A DNA stretch of 64,000 bases, taken from Mycobacterium florentinum. Lineage in GTDB: Bacteria > Actinomycetota > Actinomycetes > Mycobacteriales > Mycobacteriaceae. The DNA lies in assembly GCF_010730355.1 (NCBI RefSeq), contig NZ_AP022576.1:5642001-5706000 (forward strand). The letters run 5' to 3'. Under the pieces are notes generated by a model that saw only the letters and a program-made list of their open reading frames with translations, did not search any database and was not told the origin of the DNA. Position numbers and translations under genes: made by a program. This document shows positions 55,000 to 64,000 of this stretch, piece after piece; position 1 is the first letter of the stretch, and each line of letters opens with the position of its first letter.

Positions 55000-56324
55000 C
55001 GCTGCGAGGCGGCATTGGCCGCGGCCTGCGCCTGCCGCAGCGTGGTCGCGACGTCGCCGCGGCCGAGGAACATCTCGTCGAAATAGCCTTGCAGCGCGGT
55101 GTTTCCGGCGGCGAAGCCGGCGCCACCCGGGGCCGGGATGCGTGGGCCGTCGAGGACGGCGAAGAACGGTGTCACGTCGACGCCGCGTTCCGCCCAGTAA
55201 TTGAAGTAGACCTGCTGGGCCGAGCGCACCGCGGGTATCGCCGCGCCCTGAGTGCCCAGATAGGCATTGCCCTCGTTGCTGCCCATCCAGGCCAGCACCT
55301 GACGCACCGCGTCGGGATGGTTGGTGGCCGAATTGCCCACGGCGGCAATCCCATTGGTGACACTGATACGTCCCGCCGGTCCGATTGGCAGCATCGCGAC
55401 GCCCCAGCGGAAGCGCGCGTCGCGCGCGATCGACGCGAGGTTGTAGGTGCCGGACTGAAAGAGTGCCATCCTGCCGGCCAGAAACTGATTGTGCGAGAAG
55501 TCGCCGTTGGTGTTGGTGTCCGAGGCGGGCGGCGCGACGTGGTCGTCGTTGATCAGAGCGACCAGGTAGCGGAAGGCCGCGATGGCGCCGGGGTTGTCGA
55601 ACGCGAACTCGTCGCCGCGCTGGAACACCCCGCCCGCCGAGCCGATGTAATTGAGGTAGATCGCCTGCGCGTCGTTAGCCGCGTTGTAGCCCCACTGCCG
55701 AACCCGGCCGGGGTCGAAACCCGCTGTGCCCGCGTGATTTCCATTGGCGTCGACGGTGAGCCGGGCGGTGAGCGGGCGCAGCGTGTCGTTGCCGTTGGGA
55801 TCCCAGCGCAGGCTGTTCAGCTGACCGGGCTCGATGCCGGCGGCCGAAAGCAGGTCCGCGTTGTAGTACACGGCGATCCCGCCGTCGGTCAGTTGCGGTA
55901 CCCCCCACAGCGATCCGCCGCGGGTGAACTGGTCCACGACCGCGGGTTCCCAGTCACCGGCGCTCATGGTTTTGCTGATGTTCAGGAGCCGGCCGTTGTC
56001 GGCGTACGCCGCGAGGTAGGCGTTGGAGAGCCAGAAGATGTCGTCGGCGCTGCCGCCCGCGACGTCGGTGCGCAGCGTGTTGAAGTACGTCGAGTAGGCC
56101 ACCAGATCGATGTGCACGTCGATACCGGGATGTGTGCGGCTGAATGCCGCGAACGACTGCCGGTAGGACTCGGCGAGCGGGGCGTCCCAGATCCGCACCC
56201 GCACCACGATCTTGTCGCCGTGCGGTTCGCCGGAGTAGTTCAACAGCATCGCGACCACGGCCAACAGCACCGCCACCAGTCCCAGCGCACCGGCGGCCAG
56301 CGTGGACGAGCGGGGCCGGCTCAC
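54996..56324 (-). CDS. uspC: Sugar ABC transporter substrate-binding protein UspC
   Basis: A 442-residue extracellular solute-binding protein, cluster 1. Mtb UspC binds amino sugars such as chitobiose. The N-terminus (SRPRSSTLAAGALGLVAVLLAVVAMLL) is a membrane anchor or uncleaved signal with no cysteine lipobox. The binding domain has KIVVRVRIWDAPLAESYRQSFAAF, GGSLWGVPQLTDGGIAVYYNADLL and GRMALFQSGTYNL. GTG at 56324 overlaps the uspB stop (GTGA) and gives a length close to the Mtb protein. Confidence 0.92.
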   Translation of the reverse strand: MSRPRSSTLAAGALGLVAVLLAVVAMLLNYSGEPHGDKIVVRVRIWDAPLAESYRQSFAAFSRTHPGIDVHIDLVAYSTYFNTLRTDVAGGSADDIFWLSNAYLAAYADNGRLLNISKTMSAGDWEPAVVDQFTRGGSLWGVPQLTDGGIAVYYNADLLSAAGIEPGQLNSLRWDPNGNDTLRPLTARLTVDANGNHAGTAGFDPGRVRQWGYNAANDAQAIYLNYIGSAGGVFQRGDEFAFDNPGAIAAFRYLVALINDDHVAPPASDTNTNGDFSHNQFLAGRMALFQSGTYNLASIARDARFRWGVAMLPIGPAGRISVTNGIAAVGNSATNHPDAVRQVLAWMGSNEGNAYLGTQGAAIPAVRSAQQVYFNYWAERGVDVTPFFAVLDGPRIPAPGGAGFAAGNTALQGYFDEMFLGRGDVATTLRQAQAAANAASQR

Positions 56325-57145
56325 TTGACACCCGACAGGACGATCGAGGCGACGATGTGTCGCTGGGAAGCGATGAACAGCAGTACCAGCGGCACGATCG
56401 CGATCGTGGTCGCCGCCATCACCAGCGTCCATTGCGCGTTGAAGCGCGACTGCAGTTCGGCCGTCGCCACGGTGAGCACCCGCCACTTGTGCCCGCTGGT
56501 GATCACCATCGGCCACATGAAGTTATTCCATTGCGAGACCACGGTGATCAGCGTCAGCGTCGCGAGCACCGGTCGGCTCGACGGAATCACCACATGCGTG
56601 ATCACGTCCAAAGTGTTGGCGCCGTCGAGGCGTGCGGCGTTGATCAAGTCGTTGGGGATCAGCCGAAAGTGCTCGCGCAGCAAGAAGATCGCGTAGGGGG
56701 AGCCGAACATGAACGGCAACACCAACGCCCAGAACGTATTGCGCAGGCCCGCCTGGGCCATCATCAGATACAGCGGCACCACGGTGACCGTCCCGGGCAC
56801 CATCAACGTCGCGATGTAGACCCAGAACAACACGTCGCGCCCGGCGAAGTCCAGACGTGCGAAGGCGTAGCCGGCCAGTACCGAGAAGGTCAACTGGCCC
56901 ACCAGGATCACCGCCGTCATCAATGCCGTCACCGCCGCGGCGCGGCCGAACCCGGCACCGGCGAGGTCGCCGTAGTTGGCCAGCGTGGGCGGGTGCGGCA
57001 GTTGCAGCGGTCTGCCCGTTGCGAACTGGTGCGCCGAGGTGAACGAGGTCAGCAGGCCAAGTGCGAAGGGCAGCAACGTGATCAACGCGCCGACGATCAT
57101 GCCCGCGTAGATCGAAACATTAAAGACGCGACTAGACGAGGTCAT
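56321..57145 (-). CDS. uspB: Sugar ABC transporter permease UspB
   Basis: A 274-residue MalG-type permease with six hydrophobic segments. The EAA loop is represented by INAARLDGANTLDVITHVVIPSSRPVL, which docks with the ATPase. The start overlaps the uspA end by 14 bases. The ATP-binding subunit is not encoded here and must act from elsewhere. Confidence 0.94.
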   Translation of the reverse strand: MTSSSRVFNVSIYAGMIVGALITLLPFALGLLTSFTSAHQFATGRPLQLPHPPTLANYGDLAGAGFGRAAAVTALMTAVILVGQLTFSVLAGYAFARLDFAGRDVLFWVYIATLMVPGTVTVVPLYLMMAQAGLRNTFWALVLPFMFGSPYAIFLLREHFRLIPNDLINAARLDGANTLDVITHVVIPSSRPVLATLTLITVVSQWNNFMWPMVITSGHKWRVLTVATAELQSRFNAQWTLVMAATTIAIVPLVLLFIASQRHIVASIVLSGVK

Positions 57146-58010
57146 AGGAGATCCGCCGTCGGAAATACAGATGCTGAACGATCGTGATGCCGACCAGGAT
57201 CACGAACAGCACCACCGCCATCACCGACGCCCGGCCGATGGACGCCGAACCGAACGCCTCGGCGTAGATGCGGTGGGCCACCAGGTCGGTGCTGTTGCCC
57301 GGCCCGCCGTCGGTCAACGCGTACACGGTGTCGAAAACCTGTGCCGTGCTGACAATCCCGGTGACCAGCACGAAGAACATCGTCGGGCGCAGCATCGGCA
57401 GGGTGATGCGCCAGAACCGCTGCCACGCGTTGGCGCCGTCGGTGCGCGCGGCGGCATGGATGTCGTTGGGAATGGCCAGCAGGCCCGCCAGGAACGACAG
57501 CGAGTTATAGCCCACGTTCATCCAGACGACGACCGCCGAAACCAGGGGCAGCGCGAAGGTGGGATCGGAGAGCCATTCGATGCTGTGCCCCAGCAGGGTC
57601 GCGATCGCGCCGTCGGTGGGCGCCAGGATCCAGCGCCACAACACGGCGATGGCCAGCGGCGCGCAGATCCACGGCAGCACGAACCCCGTCCGGAAAAAGC
57701 CGGTCCCCGGCAGCAGCCGGGCCAGCATCGAGGCGACGGCCAGTCCCAGCACGGTCTGCGTCGGGACCACGATCGCGACAAAGATCGCCGTGACGAACAG
57801 TGAGTGCCCGAAGCCGGGGTCGGTCAGCACCGAGCGCCAGTTGGCCAGGCCCACAAAACGCAGCGGACCCAGCAGGTCCCACCGGTACAGGCTGAGCCAG
57901 ATCACCACCAGGATGGGCAGCAGCAGGAAGGTGACGACACCGAACAGGCTGGGCGCCAGCAGCCCATAGGCCAGCACGCTGGATCGCGGCTGACTCCGTG
58001 CGGCGGCCAT
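57132..58010 (-). CDS. uspA: Sugar ABC transporter permease UspA
   Basis: A 292-residue MalF-type permease with six helices and the EAA loop AARTDGANAWQRFWRITLPMLRP. It is the first gene of the uspABC operon and is divergent from tldD, with 59 bases between the starts, where the promoters of both must lie. Confidence 0.94.
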   Translation of the reverse strand: MAAARSQPRSSVLAYGLLAPSLFGVVTFLLLPILVVIWLSLYRWDLLGPLRFVGLANWRSVLTDPGFGHSLFVTAIFVAIVVPTQTVLGLAVASMLARLLPGTGFFRTGFVLPWICAPLAIAVLWRWILAPTDGAIATLLGHSIEWLSDPTFALPLVSAVVVWMNVGYNSLSFLAGLLAIPNDIHAAARTDGANAWQRFWRITLPMLRPTMFFVLVTGIVSTAQVFDTVYALTDGGPGNSTDLVAHRIYAEAFGSASIGRASVMAVVLFVILVGITIVQHLYFRRRISYDLV

Positions 58011-58069
58011 GCAGCTTATTAAAGCGGGCGTTGCAGGGGTTTGGAGTGCACAGTCGTTACGGTGGAGCC

Positions 58070-59587
58070 GTGACAGCGAATCGGGGGATCGATGCCGACT
58101 TCCTCGGCCTGCCGCGACACGAGCTCGCGGAGGCCGCGTTGTCGGCGGCCACGACGGCCGGGGCCAGCTACGCGGACCTGCGAATTCACCGCATCATCAC
58201 CGAGATCATCCAGCTGCGCGATGGTGAGCTCGAGACCGCGGTCCTCACCCGTGAGGTCGGTTTGGCGGTGCGGGTCATCGTCGACGGCACCTGGGGATTC
58301 GCCTCGCACGCCGAGCTGGCGCCCTCGGTCGCGGCCGAGACCGCGCGCCGCGCGGTGCACGTGGCCACCACGCTGGCGGCGCTGAACACCGAGCGCGTGG
58401 AGCTCGCACCCGAGCCGGTGTATGCCGACGCCACCTGGGTGTCGAACTACCGGATCGACCCGTTCGACATCCCCGCGGCCGACAAGATCGGTGTGCTCGA
58501 GGAATACTCCGGGCGGCTGCTGAGCTCCGACGGCGTCGACCACGTCTCGGCCGGTCTGACCGCGGTCAAGGAGCAGACGTTCTACGCCGACACCTTCGGG
58601 TCGGCGATCACCCAGCAGCGGGTGCGGGTGATGCCGTCGCTGGAGGCGGTGACCGTCGACCCCGCGGCGGGCAGTTTCGACTCGATGCGCACCCTGGCGC
58701 CGCCGATGGGGCGCGGCTGGGAGGCGCTGGTCGGCGACGACGTGTGGAACTGGACCGACGAGCTTGCGCAGCTGCCGGCGATGCTTGCCGAGAAGGTCAA
58801 GTCGCCCAGCGTGATCGCCGGGCCCACGGATCTGGTGATCGATCCGACCAACCTGTGGCTGACGATTCACGAATCCATCGGCCACGCAACCGAATACGAC
58901 CGCGCAATCGGCTACGAAGCCGCTTACGCCGGTACGTCGTTCGCCACCCCGGACAAACTCGGCACCATGCGCTACGGCTCGCCCGTGATGAACGTGACCG
59001 CCGATCGGACCGTCGAGTTCGGTTTGGCCACTATCGGTTACGACGACGAGGGCGTGGCCGCGCAGAGCTGGGACCTGGTGCGCGACGGCATCTTCGTCGG
59101 TTACCAACTCGACCGGGTGTTCGCGCCACGGCTGGGACAGCCGCGCTCCAACGGCTGCTCGTACGCCGACTCGCCGCATCACGTGCCGATCCAGCGGATG
59201 GCCAACGTGTCGCTGCAGCCCGGCCCCGACGACCTGTCCACCGGCGATCTGATCGCTCGGGTCGAGAACGGCATCTACATCGTCGGCGACAAATCCTGGT
59301 CAATCGACATGCAGCGCTATAACTTTCAGTTCACCGGTCAGCGTTTCTTCCGCATTCGCGACGGCCGCCTGGACGGCCAGCTGCGCGACGTGGCCTATCA
59401 GGCCACCACCACCGACTTCTGGAACTCGATGGAGGCTGTGGGCGGGCCGTCGACGTGGCGGCTCGGTGGTGCGTTCAACTGCGGCAAAGCGCAGCCCGGC
59501 CAGGTCGCCGCGGTCAGCCACGGCTGCCCGTCGGCGTTGTTCCGGGGCGTCAACGTGCTCAACACCCGGACCGAGGGGGGTCGATGA
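58070..59587 (+). CDS. tldD: TldD family metalloprotease subunit
   Basis: A 505-residue TldD protein. The zinc site is HESIGHATEYD (near residue 266), whose histidines and glutamate bind metal. GTSFATPDKLGTMRYGSPVMNVTADRT and the C-terminal GGAFNCGKAQPGQVAAVSHGCP are family hallmarks. It pairs with TldE to cleave unfolded peptides or process small modified peptides. The GTG at 58070 has GGAG just upstream and gives the same length as Mtb Rv2315c. Confidence 0.95.
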   Translation: MTANRGIDADFLGLPRHELAEAALSAATTAGASYADLRIHRIITEIIQLRDGELETAVLTREVGLAVRVIVDGTWGFASHAELAPSVAAETARRAVHVATTLAALNTERVELAPEPVYADATWVSNYRIDPFDIPAADKIGVLEEYSGRLLSSDGVDHVSAGLTAVKEQTFYADTFGSAITQQRVRVMPSLEAVTVDPAAGSFDSMRTLAPPMGRGWEALVGDDVWNWTDELAQLPAMLAEKVKSPSVIAGPTDLVIDPTNLWLTIHESIGHATEYDRAIGYEAAYAGTSFATPDKLGTMRYGSPVMNVTADRTVEFGLATIGYDDEGVAAQSWDLVRDGIFVGYQLDRVFAPRLGQPRSNGCSYADSPHHVPIQRMANVSLQPGPDDLSTGDLIARVENGIYIVGDKSWSIDMQRYNFQFTGQRFFRIRDGRLDGQLRDVAYQATTTDFWNSMEAVGGPSTWRLGGAFNCGKAQPGQVAAVSHGCPSALFRGVNVLNTRTEGGR

Positions 59588-59636
59588 TCCGCGCCGGCGA
59601 CGATGCAGAACGAAGTGATGCTGAGGAGTGGCGCCA

Positions 59637-61010
59637 ATGATCACAGCGCAGCACGTCGTCAACCTCGTCTTGGACGAGGCGGCGAAACTGGGCCGTGCTG
59701 ACGAGACGATGGTGCTGGTCACCGACAAGGTCGAGGCGACGTTGCGGTGGGCCGGCAATTCCATGACCACCAACGGGGTTTCGCACAGCCGCAATATCAC
59801 GGTCATTTCGATTGTGCGCAAGGGTGATAGCGCGTCCGTCGGCACGGTGGTCTCCGCCGAGGTGGACCCGCGGGTGATCCCCGGCCTGGTGGCGGCCTCG
59901 CAGGATGCGGCCGCCGCCGCGCCGGAGGCCGGCGATGCGGCGCCGCTGCTGGGCGATACCGGGGTGCCCGCCGATTGGGATGCGCCGGTGCCCGGTACCG
60001 GTGCCGAGGTATTCGCCGATGTTGCCGCCTCGCTGAGCCGCGGGTTCGCCGGCACCGATCGGCTATATGGCTTTGCGCACCATAGTGTTTCGACGACATT
60101 CCTGGCGTCCTCGACCGGGCTGCGCCGCCGTTTCACCCAGCCCGCCGGCGCGGTGGAGATCAACGCCAAGCGTGGCGACGCCAGCGCCTGGGCGGGGATC
60201 GGGACCGCCGATTTCGTTGATGTGCCGACTGATTCGCTACTCGCTGACCTGTCGCTGCGACTGGGCTGGGCCGAGCGCACCGTTGCGCTGCCCGCGGGGC
60301 GCTACGAGACGATCATGCCGCCGTCGGCCGTGTCCGACTTGATGATCTACCTGGGCTGGTCGATGGCCGGTCGGGGAGCGCAGGAGGGACGGACCGCCTT
60401 CTCGGCTCCCGGCGGCGGGACCCGGGTGGGGGAGCGGCTCACCGATCTGCCGTTGACGTTGTACTCCGACCCGATGGCGCCGGGGCTGGCGTGCACGCCC
60501 TTCGTGGCGGCAAGCAGTTCCACGGAGACCGTGTCGGTGTTCGACAACGGCATGGAGATCAGCCAGATCGACTGGATCCGCAATGGGGTGATCAACGCGC
60601 TGGCCTATCCGCGCGCGGCCGCCGCCAAATTCGACGCCAAGGTCGCCGTGGCTGCGGACAACCTGGTGATGACCGGCGGGTCGGCTGAGCTTGCCGACAT
60701 GATCGCGGGCACCGAGCGGGGCCTGCTGCTGACCACGCTGTGGTACATCCGCGAGGTCGATCCGACCACCCTGTTGCTCACCGGGCTGACCCGGGACGGG
60801 GTGTACCTGATCGAGGGCGGTGAGGTCACCGCGGCGGTCAACAACTTCCGGTTCAACGAGAGCCCGCTGGATCTGCTGCGGCGTGCCACCGAGGCCGGCG
60901 TCAGCGAGAAGACCCTGCCGCGGGAGTGGGGCGACTGGGTCACCCGCGCGGCCATGCCGACGCTGCGGATCCCGGATTTCCATATGTCCTCGGTGAGCCA
61001 GGCGCAGTAG
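59637..61010 (+). CDS. pmbA: TldE/PmbA family subunit
   Basis: A 457-residue partner of TldD. It has no zinc motif, as expected for TldE. Recognisable parts are [67 protein letters not shown] and [27 protein letters not shown] C-terminal sequence. The ATG at 59637 follows GAGGAG and gives the length of Rv2314c. It lies 49 bases after tldD. Confidence 0.94.
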   Translation: MITAQHVVNLVLDEAAKLGRADETMVLVTDKVEATLRWAGNSMTTNGVSHSRNITVISIVRKGDSASVGTVVSAEVDPRVIPGLVAASQDAAAAAPEAGDAAPLLGDTGVPADWDAPVPGTGAEVFADVAASLSRGFAGTDRLYGFAHHSVSTTFLASSTGLRRRFTQPAGAVEINAKRGDASAWAGIGTADFVDVPTDSLLADLSLRLGWAERTVALPAGRYETIMPPSAVSDLMIYLGWSMAGRGAQEGRTAFSAPGGGTRVGERLTDLPLTLYSDPMAPGLACTPFVAASSSTETVSVFDNGMEISQIDWIRNGVINALAYPRAAAAKFDAKVAVAADNLVMTGGSAELADMIAGTERGLLLTTLWYIREVDPTTLLLTGLTRDGVYLIEGGEVTAAVNNFRFNESPLDLLRRATEAGVSEKTLPREWGDWVTRAAMPTLRIPDFHMSSVSQAQ

Positions 61011-61026
61011 TCGTAACGTATCTCCA

Positions 61027-61887
61027 ATGGTGACTCCCGCAACGGTTCGTGATGGTCAGCTGACGCGGTTGGTGGCCTTGTCTCCTCCTGCTGATTCCCG
61101 CCTGGTGGGGTTGGTGCGGCGGGTATGTGCGCAGACGATGTCGCTGTCGCCGCTGCCGGTCGAGGTAGAGGTGACTCAGCCGTCGTCCGAGGCCGAGACC
61201 GTCGTCGCCGAGTTTGCCGAGCAGTTCAGCGCCGACGTTTCCGCGATCACCGTCGAGCAACGGTCCTTGCTGTTTAAGACCTTGGGGGACAGCACCTTTG
61301 GTGTCGTGGTGGCGATGTACATCGCCGACTTCGTACCGCGGGTGCGGGCCGGGCTCGAGGCGTTGGGCGTCGGCTCGGGTTTTCTGGGCTGGACGCGCGG
61401 GCCGATCGAGTGGGATCACGCCACCGACCCGTCGGGTGAGGTGTTCAACGAGTTTCTGCCCGCGGTCGGCCGGATGCGCGCGCTGGATCCGGTGACGTCC
61501 GAGCTGGCGCGGCTGCGCGGGGCGACTGCGCACAACTGCCGGTTGTGCAAGTCGGTGCGGGAGAGCAGGGCGCTCGATGCCGGGGGTTCGGAGACGCTGT
61601 ACGACGACATCGCCCAGTTCGAGCAGTCGACGTTGATCGACGATCGCGCAAAAGCAGCGCTGCGGTATGTAGATGGGTTAATTTGGACGCCGGCGCACCT
61701 CGACGCCGACGTTGTCGCCGAGGTGCGCGCTCGGTTTTCCGAGGTCGAAGCCGCCGAGCTCACCCTCGATGTCATGCGTAATGCCAGCAATAAGATCGCT
61801 GTCTCGCTGGGTGGGGACGCGCCCCGGGTTTCCGAAGGTACCGAGACCTACCTACTCGACGTCGACGGTCAGACGGTATTCAGCTGA
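61027..61887 (+). CDS. Carboxymuconolactone decarboxylase/AhpD-like family protein
   Basis: A 286-residue protein, Rv2313c-like by position. The AhpD-like half contains C-R-L-C in [13 protein letters not shown], a CxxC redox site, and the helix [20 protein letters not shown]. The N-terminal half is helical without a known motif. A peroxidase-reducing or other thiol role is possible. The 3' end overlaps the convergent EthD gene by 8 bases. Confidence 0.82.
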   Translation: MVTPATVRDGQLTRLVALSPPADSRLVGLVRRVCAQTMSLSPLPVEVEVTQPSSEAETVVAEFAEQFSADVSAITVEQRSLLFKTLGDSTFGVVVAMYIADFVPRVRAGLEALGVGSGFLGWTRGPIEWDHATDPSGEVFNEFLPAVGRMRALDPVTSELARLRGATAHNCRLCKSVRESRALDAGGSETLYDDIAQFEQSTLIDDRAKAALRYVDGLIWTPAHLDADVVAEVRARFSEVEAAELTLDVMRNASNKIAVSLGGDAPRVSEGTETYLLDVDGQTVFS

Positions 61888-62218
61888 CCGCTCGAGATCC
61901 CTGCTGCGGCACCTCGATGTCGGAGACCAGTACACGCACGCCGCCGGTGGCGATCCGGCCTAGGGTTTCGAAAAAGGCGCCCGCCTCTGGGGTCGTCACC
62001 GCCACACTGACGTCGTCGTACGTCGGGTAGTACAGATCGATCATGCGGTAGGCGGGCGTCGGGCTGCCGTCTTCTTTCGGCCAGACTTTCGACGCCTCGA
62101 GCCGGAGATATCCCGGTATCCGTCGAGCGGCTTCGAGTTGCTCCGATTCGTAGGCGGCTTCGAAGGCCGCCGGATCGGTGGGGTTGTCGTAGATGACCGT
62201 GAGCTTGGTTTCGGACAA
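61880..62218 (-). CDS. EthD family protein
   Basis: A 112-residue ferredoxin-like alpha+beta protein of the EthD type: [42 protein letters not shown], then [37 protein letters not shown]. Such proteins act as small dimeric oxidases or accessory proteins; the substrate is unknown. GAGG precedes the ATG. Confidence 0.85.
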   Translation of the reverse strand: MSETKLTVIYDNPTDPAAFEAAYESEQLEAARRIPGYLRLEASKVWPKEDGSPTPAYRMIDLYYPTYDDVSVAVTTPEAGAFFETLGRIATGGVRVLVSDIEVPQQGSRAVS

Positions 62219-62326
62219 CGGATTTCCTCACATCGTCGATAGTCGGGGCGGGATCGCCGTCCTGACACTACCCCCTGACCAGAGCCCTGGGGACCCGGGT
62301 TTCACGGACCCGCCGGCGCCCGCCAC

Positions 62327-62683
62327 CTAGCCGCCGATTCCGTTGTCCAGACCGAGATGGGTCACGAAATACCAAGGGATACAGACCAATTGAACTATTG
62401 CTGCGGCGACCAACGCGATGAGGGCGCCGAGCAATCCGATCGCACGCGTTCGGGCGCCCATCGGTAGTAAGGCCAGAATCAGAAACAGCACGGCGAGACC
62501 GAACTCCGCCCACAGCAGGATCTGTTTGGGCGTGTGTGCCGCTTTGTCGTAGTCCGTCAGGTGGCCGTCGGGAAAGCCGGTCAAGTAGAGATCCATGGCC
62601 CCGTTTAAGGCCAGCCCCAGCGCGGCCACGACGCAGGCTACGCACGCGGCGCGCACGATTGCTGGGCGCGTACTTATCGGCAT
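62327..62683 (-). CDS. Small hypothetical membrane protein
   Basis: A 118-residue protein with three hydrophobic segments (about 10-30, 55-75 and 82-105). A polar loop between the first two contains PDGHLTDYDKAAHTPKQ. No family is recognised. It stands alone, 108 bases upstream (minus strand) of the EthD gene. Confidence 0.65.
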   Translation of the reverse strand: MPISTRPAIVRAACVACVVAALGLALNGAMDLYLTGFPDGHLTDYDKAAHTPKQILLWAEFGLAVLFLILALLPMGARTRAIGLLGALIALVAAAIVQLVCIPWYFVTHLGLDNGIGG

Positions 62684-62855
62684 CGCGGCACGTTATTCGC
62701 CACGGTCGCGAGTGTCAATGCTTGTCGGGCGTCGCGATCGACCGGGGCTTGACTCGGAACTGTGCAGCTCGCAGATCCGGGTTTTTCGCCTGCCGCCAGT
62801 CGGCTGGCGACGGCACTGGAAGCTGAGACGCTAATGTCGTACCCGTTAAGCACCG

Positions 62856-62932
62856 GGGGCGGTAGCTCAGTTGGTTAGAGCCGCGGACTCATAATCCGTT
62901 GGTCGCGGGTTCGAGCCCCGCCCGCCCCACCA
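62856..62932 (+). tRNA. tRNA-Met (CAT)
   Basis: A complete cloverleaf with an encoded CCA end. The acceptor pairs GGGGCGG with CCGCCCC. The D-arm is GCTCAGTTGGTTAGAGC, the anticodon loop CTCATAA (CAT) and the T-loop GGGTTCGAGCCCC. The full acceptor pairing argues for an elongator and against initiator tRNA-fMet. A tRNA-Ile with modified CAT is possible but less likely. Confidence 0.92.
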
Positions 62933-62948
62933 AGTGTTTGTATGACCT

Positions 62949-63008
62949 CGGTTGATGCTTGACGGTGTTTCGGCTGATGGTTGACAGCTACTTCGGCTGA
63001 TCCTTGAC
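62949..63008 (+). repeat. Three iterated CGGYTGATNNTTGAC repeats at an IS end
   Basis: CGGTTGATGCTTGAC (62949), CGGCTGATGGTTGAC (62971) and CGGCTGATCCTTGAC (62994) recur every 22-23 bp just before a transposase fragment. They look like transposase-binding iterons of an IS481-type left end; one turn-of-helix phasing supports protein binding. Confidence 0.7.
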
Positions 63009-63033
63009 ACTCCCTAGATGAGGGAGTTTGAGC

Positions 63034-63306
63034 GTGGCCGAACAGCGATATTAGGCGGTGATCAGTGATGGGCTGTCGGTGTCGCAGGTCGCCGAGAAGG
63101 TAGGGGTGTCGCGTCAAACGCTGCATTCCTGGTTGGCCCGGCATGAGGCCGCGGGTCTTGAGGGGTTGATGGATCGGTCGCAGCGGCCGGTGTCGTGTCC
63201 GCATCAGATGCCGGCCGAGGTTGAGGCTGCGTTGTTGGAGTTGCGGCGGTCGCGGCCGTATTGGGGGCCGCGGCGGTTGGTGTTCGAGTTGGCTAAGCGT
63301 GACTAG
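63034..63306 (+). pseudogene. IS481-family transposase fragment
   Basis: The N-terminal helix-turn-helix of an IS481-type transposase: MAEQRY, an in-frame TAG at 63052, then AVISDGLSVSQVAEKVGVSRQTLHSWLARHEAAGLEGLMDRS and SCPHQMPAEVEAALLELRRSRPYWGPRRLVFELAKRD, ending at a stop at 63304. A full transposase has about 300 residues or more, so the DDE catalytic core is missing. Both the early stop and the truncation mark it as dead. It lies 100 bases after a tRNA gene. Confidence 0.85.
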
Positions 63307-63434
63307 CCCTCACCGCGTAAGTTGGTCAGTGGTCTGGAAGATTTTGAATTCCTCTGCGGGAGCTGGCATTTGACGACGCTGGCAACGAGCAGTGCAAGCT
63401 CTTCTGCAACTTGGCATCGAATGGTGAACTCTCA

Positions 63435-64000
63435 TTACTTGCTTTTCCGGAGTAGTCCCGACACGCCCGCCAGGAAAAGAGCTGCCAGGGCCCAGAGCCC
63501 GAGCTTGACGACGGGCAGACCGACGACAAGCACCAGGGGCGCGGTGGGCGAGATCGTCCAGTCCTGGTTGGTTGCCCCCGCCGGCGGAAGGACGTCGTTG
63601 ACGGCGTAGGTCAGGGGTTCCATGCAGGGGTAGCCGGGGTGAACCTCGCAGGGTGTCTGCGCGGTGATCGGTAACCATTCCTTGGCTTTCTGGTCTCCGA
63701 GATGCTGTATCGCTGCCTTTAGCGCGGCGTCCGAGTGGGTCGGCACAATGCCGTCGCGATTCCCATCCACGATGGCGAAGCTAATGGCCACCAAGACGAT
63801 CATGCTTGCGATGGACAATAAGGGGAAGTATCCATAGCCTGCCACGGCACAGTAGACAATTCGCACCATCCGCGTCCAGGGTGGTGACTGAGCGGTGATC
63901 TTGTTTTCCGCGGCGAATCGCAGTCTTCGTGCGGCGGCGGGGTCACCGTTGCGGTCGTAGACGTCAGCTAACGCGTGCCAGGGCTGGACCGACACCACTT
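63435..64000 (-). CDS. Membrane protein, C-terminal part (runs off the window)
   Basis: The open frame continues past base 64000, so the start is outside. The visible C-terminal part begins with QPWHALADVYDRNGDPAAARRLRFAAENK, a helical repeat-like segment. It then has a hydrophobic stretch (GYGYFPLLSIASMIVLVAISFAIV), an extracytoplasmic loop with a CEVHPGYPC pair, and a final membrane helix before RKSK. The pattern recalls C-termini of large mycobacterial pentapeptide-repeat or oxidoreductase-annotated membrane proteins. Function unknown. Confidence 0.6.
   Translation of the reverse strand, partial: VVSVQPWHALADVYDRNGDPAAARRLRFAAENKITAQSPPWTRMVRIVYCAVAGYGYFPLLSIASMIVLVAISFAIVDGNRDGIVPTHSDAALKAAIQHLGDQKAKEWLPITAQTPCEVHPGYPCMEPLTYAVNDVLPPAGATNQDWTISPTAPLVLVVGLPVVKLGLWALAALFLAGVSGLLRKSK

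Overview
The window is high-GC mycobacterial chromosome. PPE and ESX secretion substrates, an mce operon, LppP-type lipoproteins, UspABC and many Rv-like proteins all point to Mycobacterium. Gene order follows the M. tuberculosis block from about Rv2348c to Rv2313c in the opposite orientation. Several modules absent from that block in M. tuberculosis are inserted: a sodC-like gene, arr, a family 2A encapsulin locus, an mce operon, a persulfide dioxygenase-like gene, a fused nitrate reductase and an FHA-ABC transporter. This suits a slow-growing non-tuberculous species. As I recall, the 35-kDa major membrane protein (encapsulin) next to an mce operon is also found in the M. avium complex. Species assignment and all Rv synteny are from memory, not from a search.

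Layout. 0-2.8 kb: PPE-SVP protein, an Rv2348c-like small protein and an EsxP/EsxO pair, closed by a strong hairpin terminator. 2.9-9.8 kb: TPM-domain membrane protein, dgt, a SodC-like lipoprotein, dnaG, an Rv2342-like protein, tRNA-Asn and a DUF3349 protein. 9.8-16.4 kb: a sulfur-themed divergent locus, with a TQXA-domain protein, cysK, cysE and arr on the minus strand, and the encapsulin shell with its cysteine desulfurase cargo on the plus strand. 17.0-27.8 kb: yrbEAB-mceABCDEF, two Mce-associated proteins and a secreted CAP-like protein, mostly joined by ATGA overlaps. 27.8-38.6 kb: malic enzyme, a truncated rhodanese, an MBL/rhodanese persulfide dioxygenase-like enzyme, a START-like protein, a 1410-residue fused nitrate reductase/flavoprotein reductase with a shortened relative beside it, lppP and narK.

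38.6-50.9 kb: acyl-CoA oxidase-like enzyme, VIT1 family transporter, phytase-like lipoprotein, an FHA-ABC transporter with degenerate ATPase motifs, marR with a perfect palindrome, an ECF transporter, a START-like protein and a sulfatase. 50.9-55 kb: lrp and the arginine/ornithine operon ddaH-rocD-rocE, with rocD intact. 55-62.7 kb: uspABC, tldD/tldE and small genes. 62.8-64 kb: tRNA-Met, an IS481-type relic and a membrane protein running off the edge.

Main points of interest: (1) the encapsulin/cysteine locus, with three PVAPRG repeats in the cargo leader and a TQXA-domain partner that has lost its thioester cysteine and has no signal peptide; (2) a 53-bp operator-like element, 79% identical in two copies, at the same distance upstream of the nitrate reductase fusion and of a 70-codon gene that resembles an internally deleted copy of it; (3) a divergent SodC-like protein with a Met-rich loop; (4) arr placed directly behind cysE; (5) an ABC transporter lacking the Walker A lysine.
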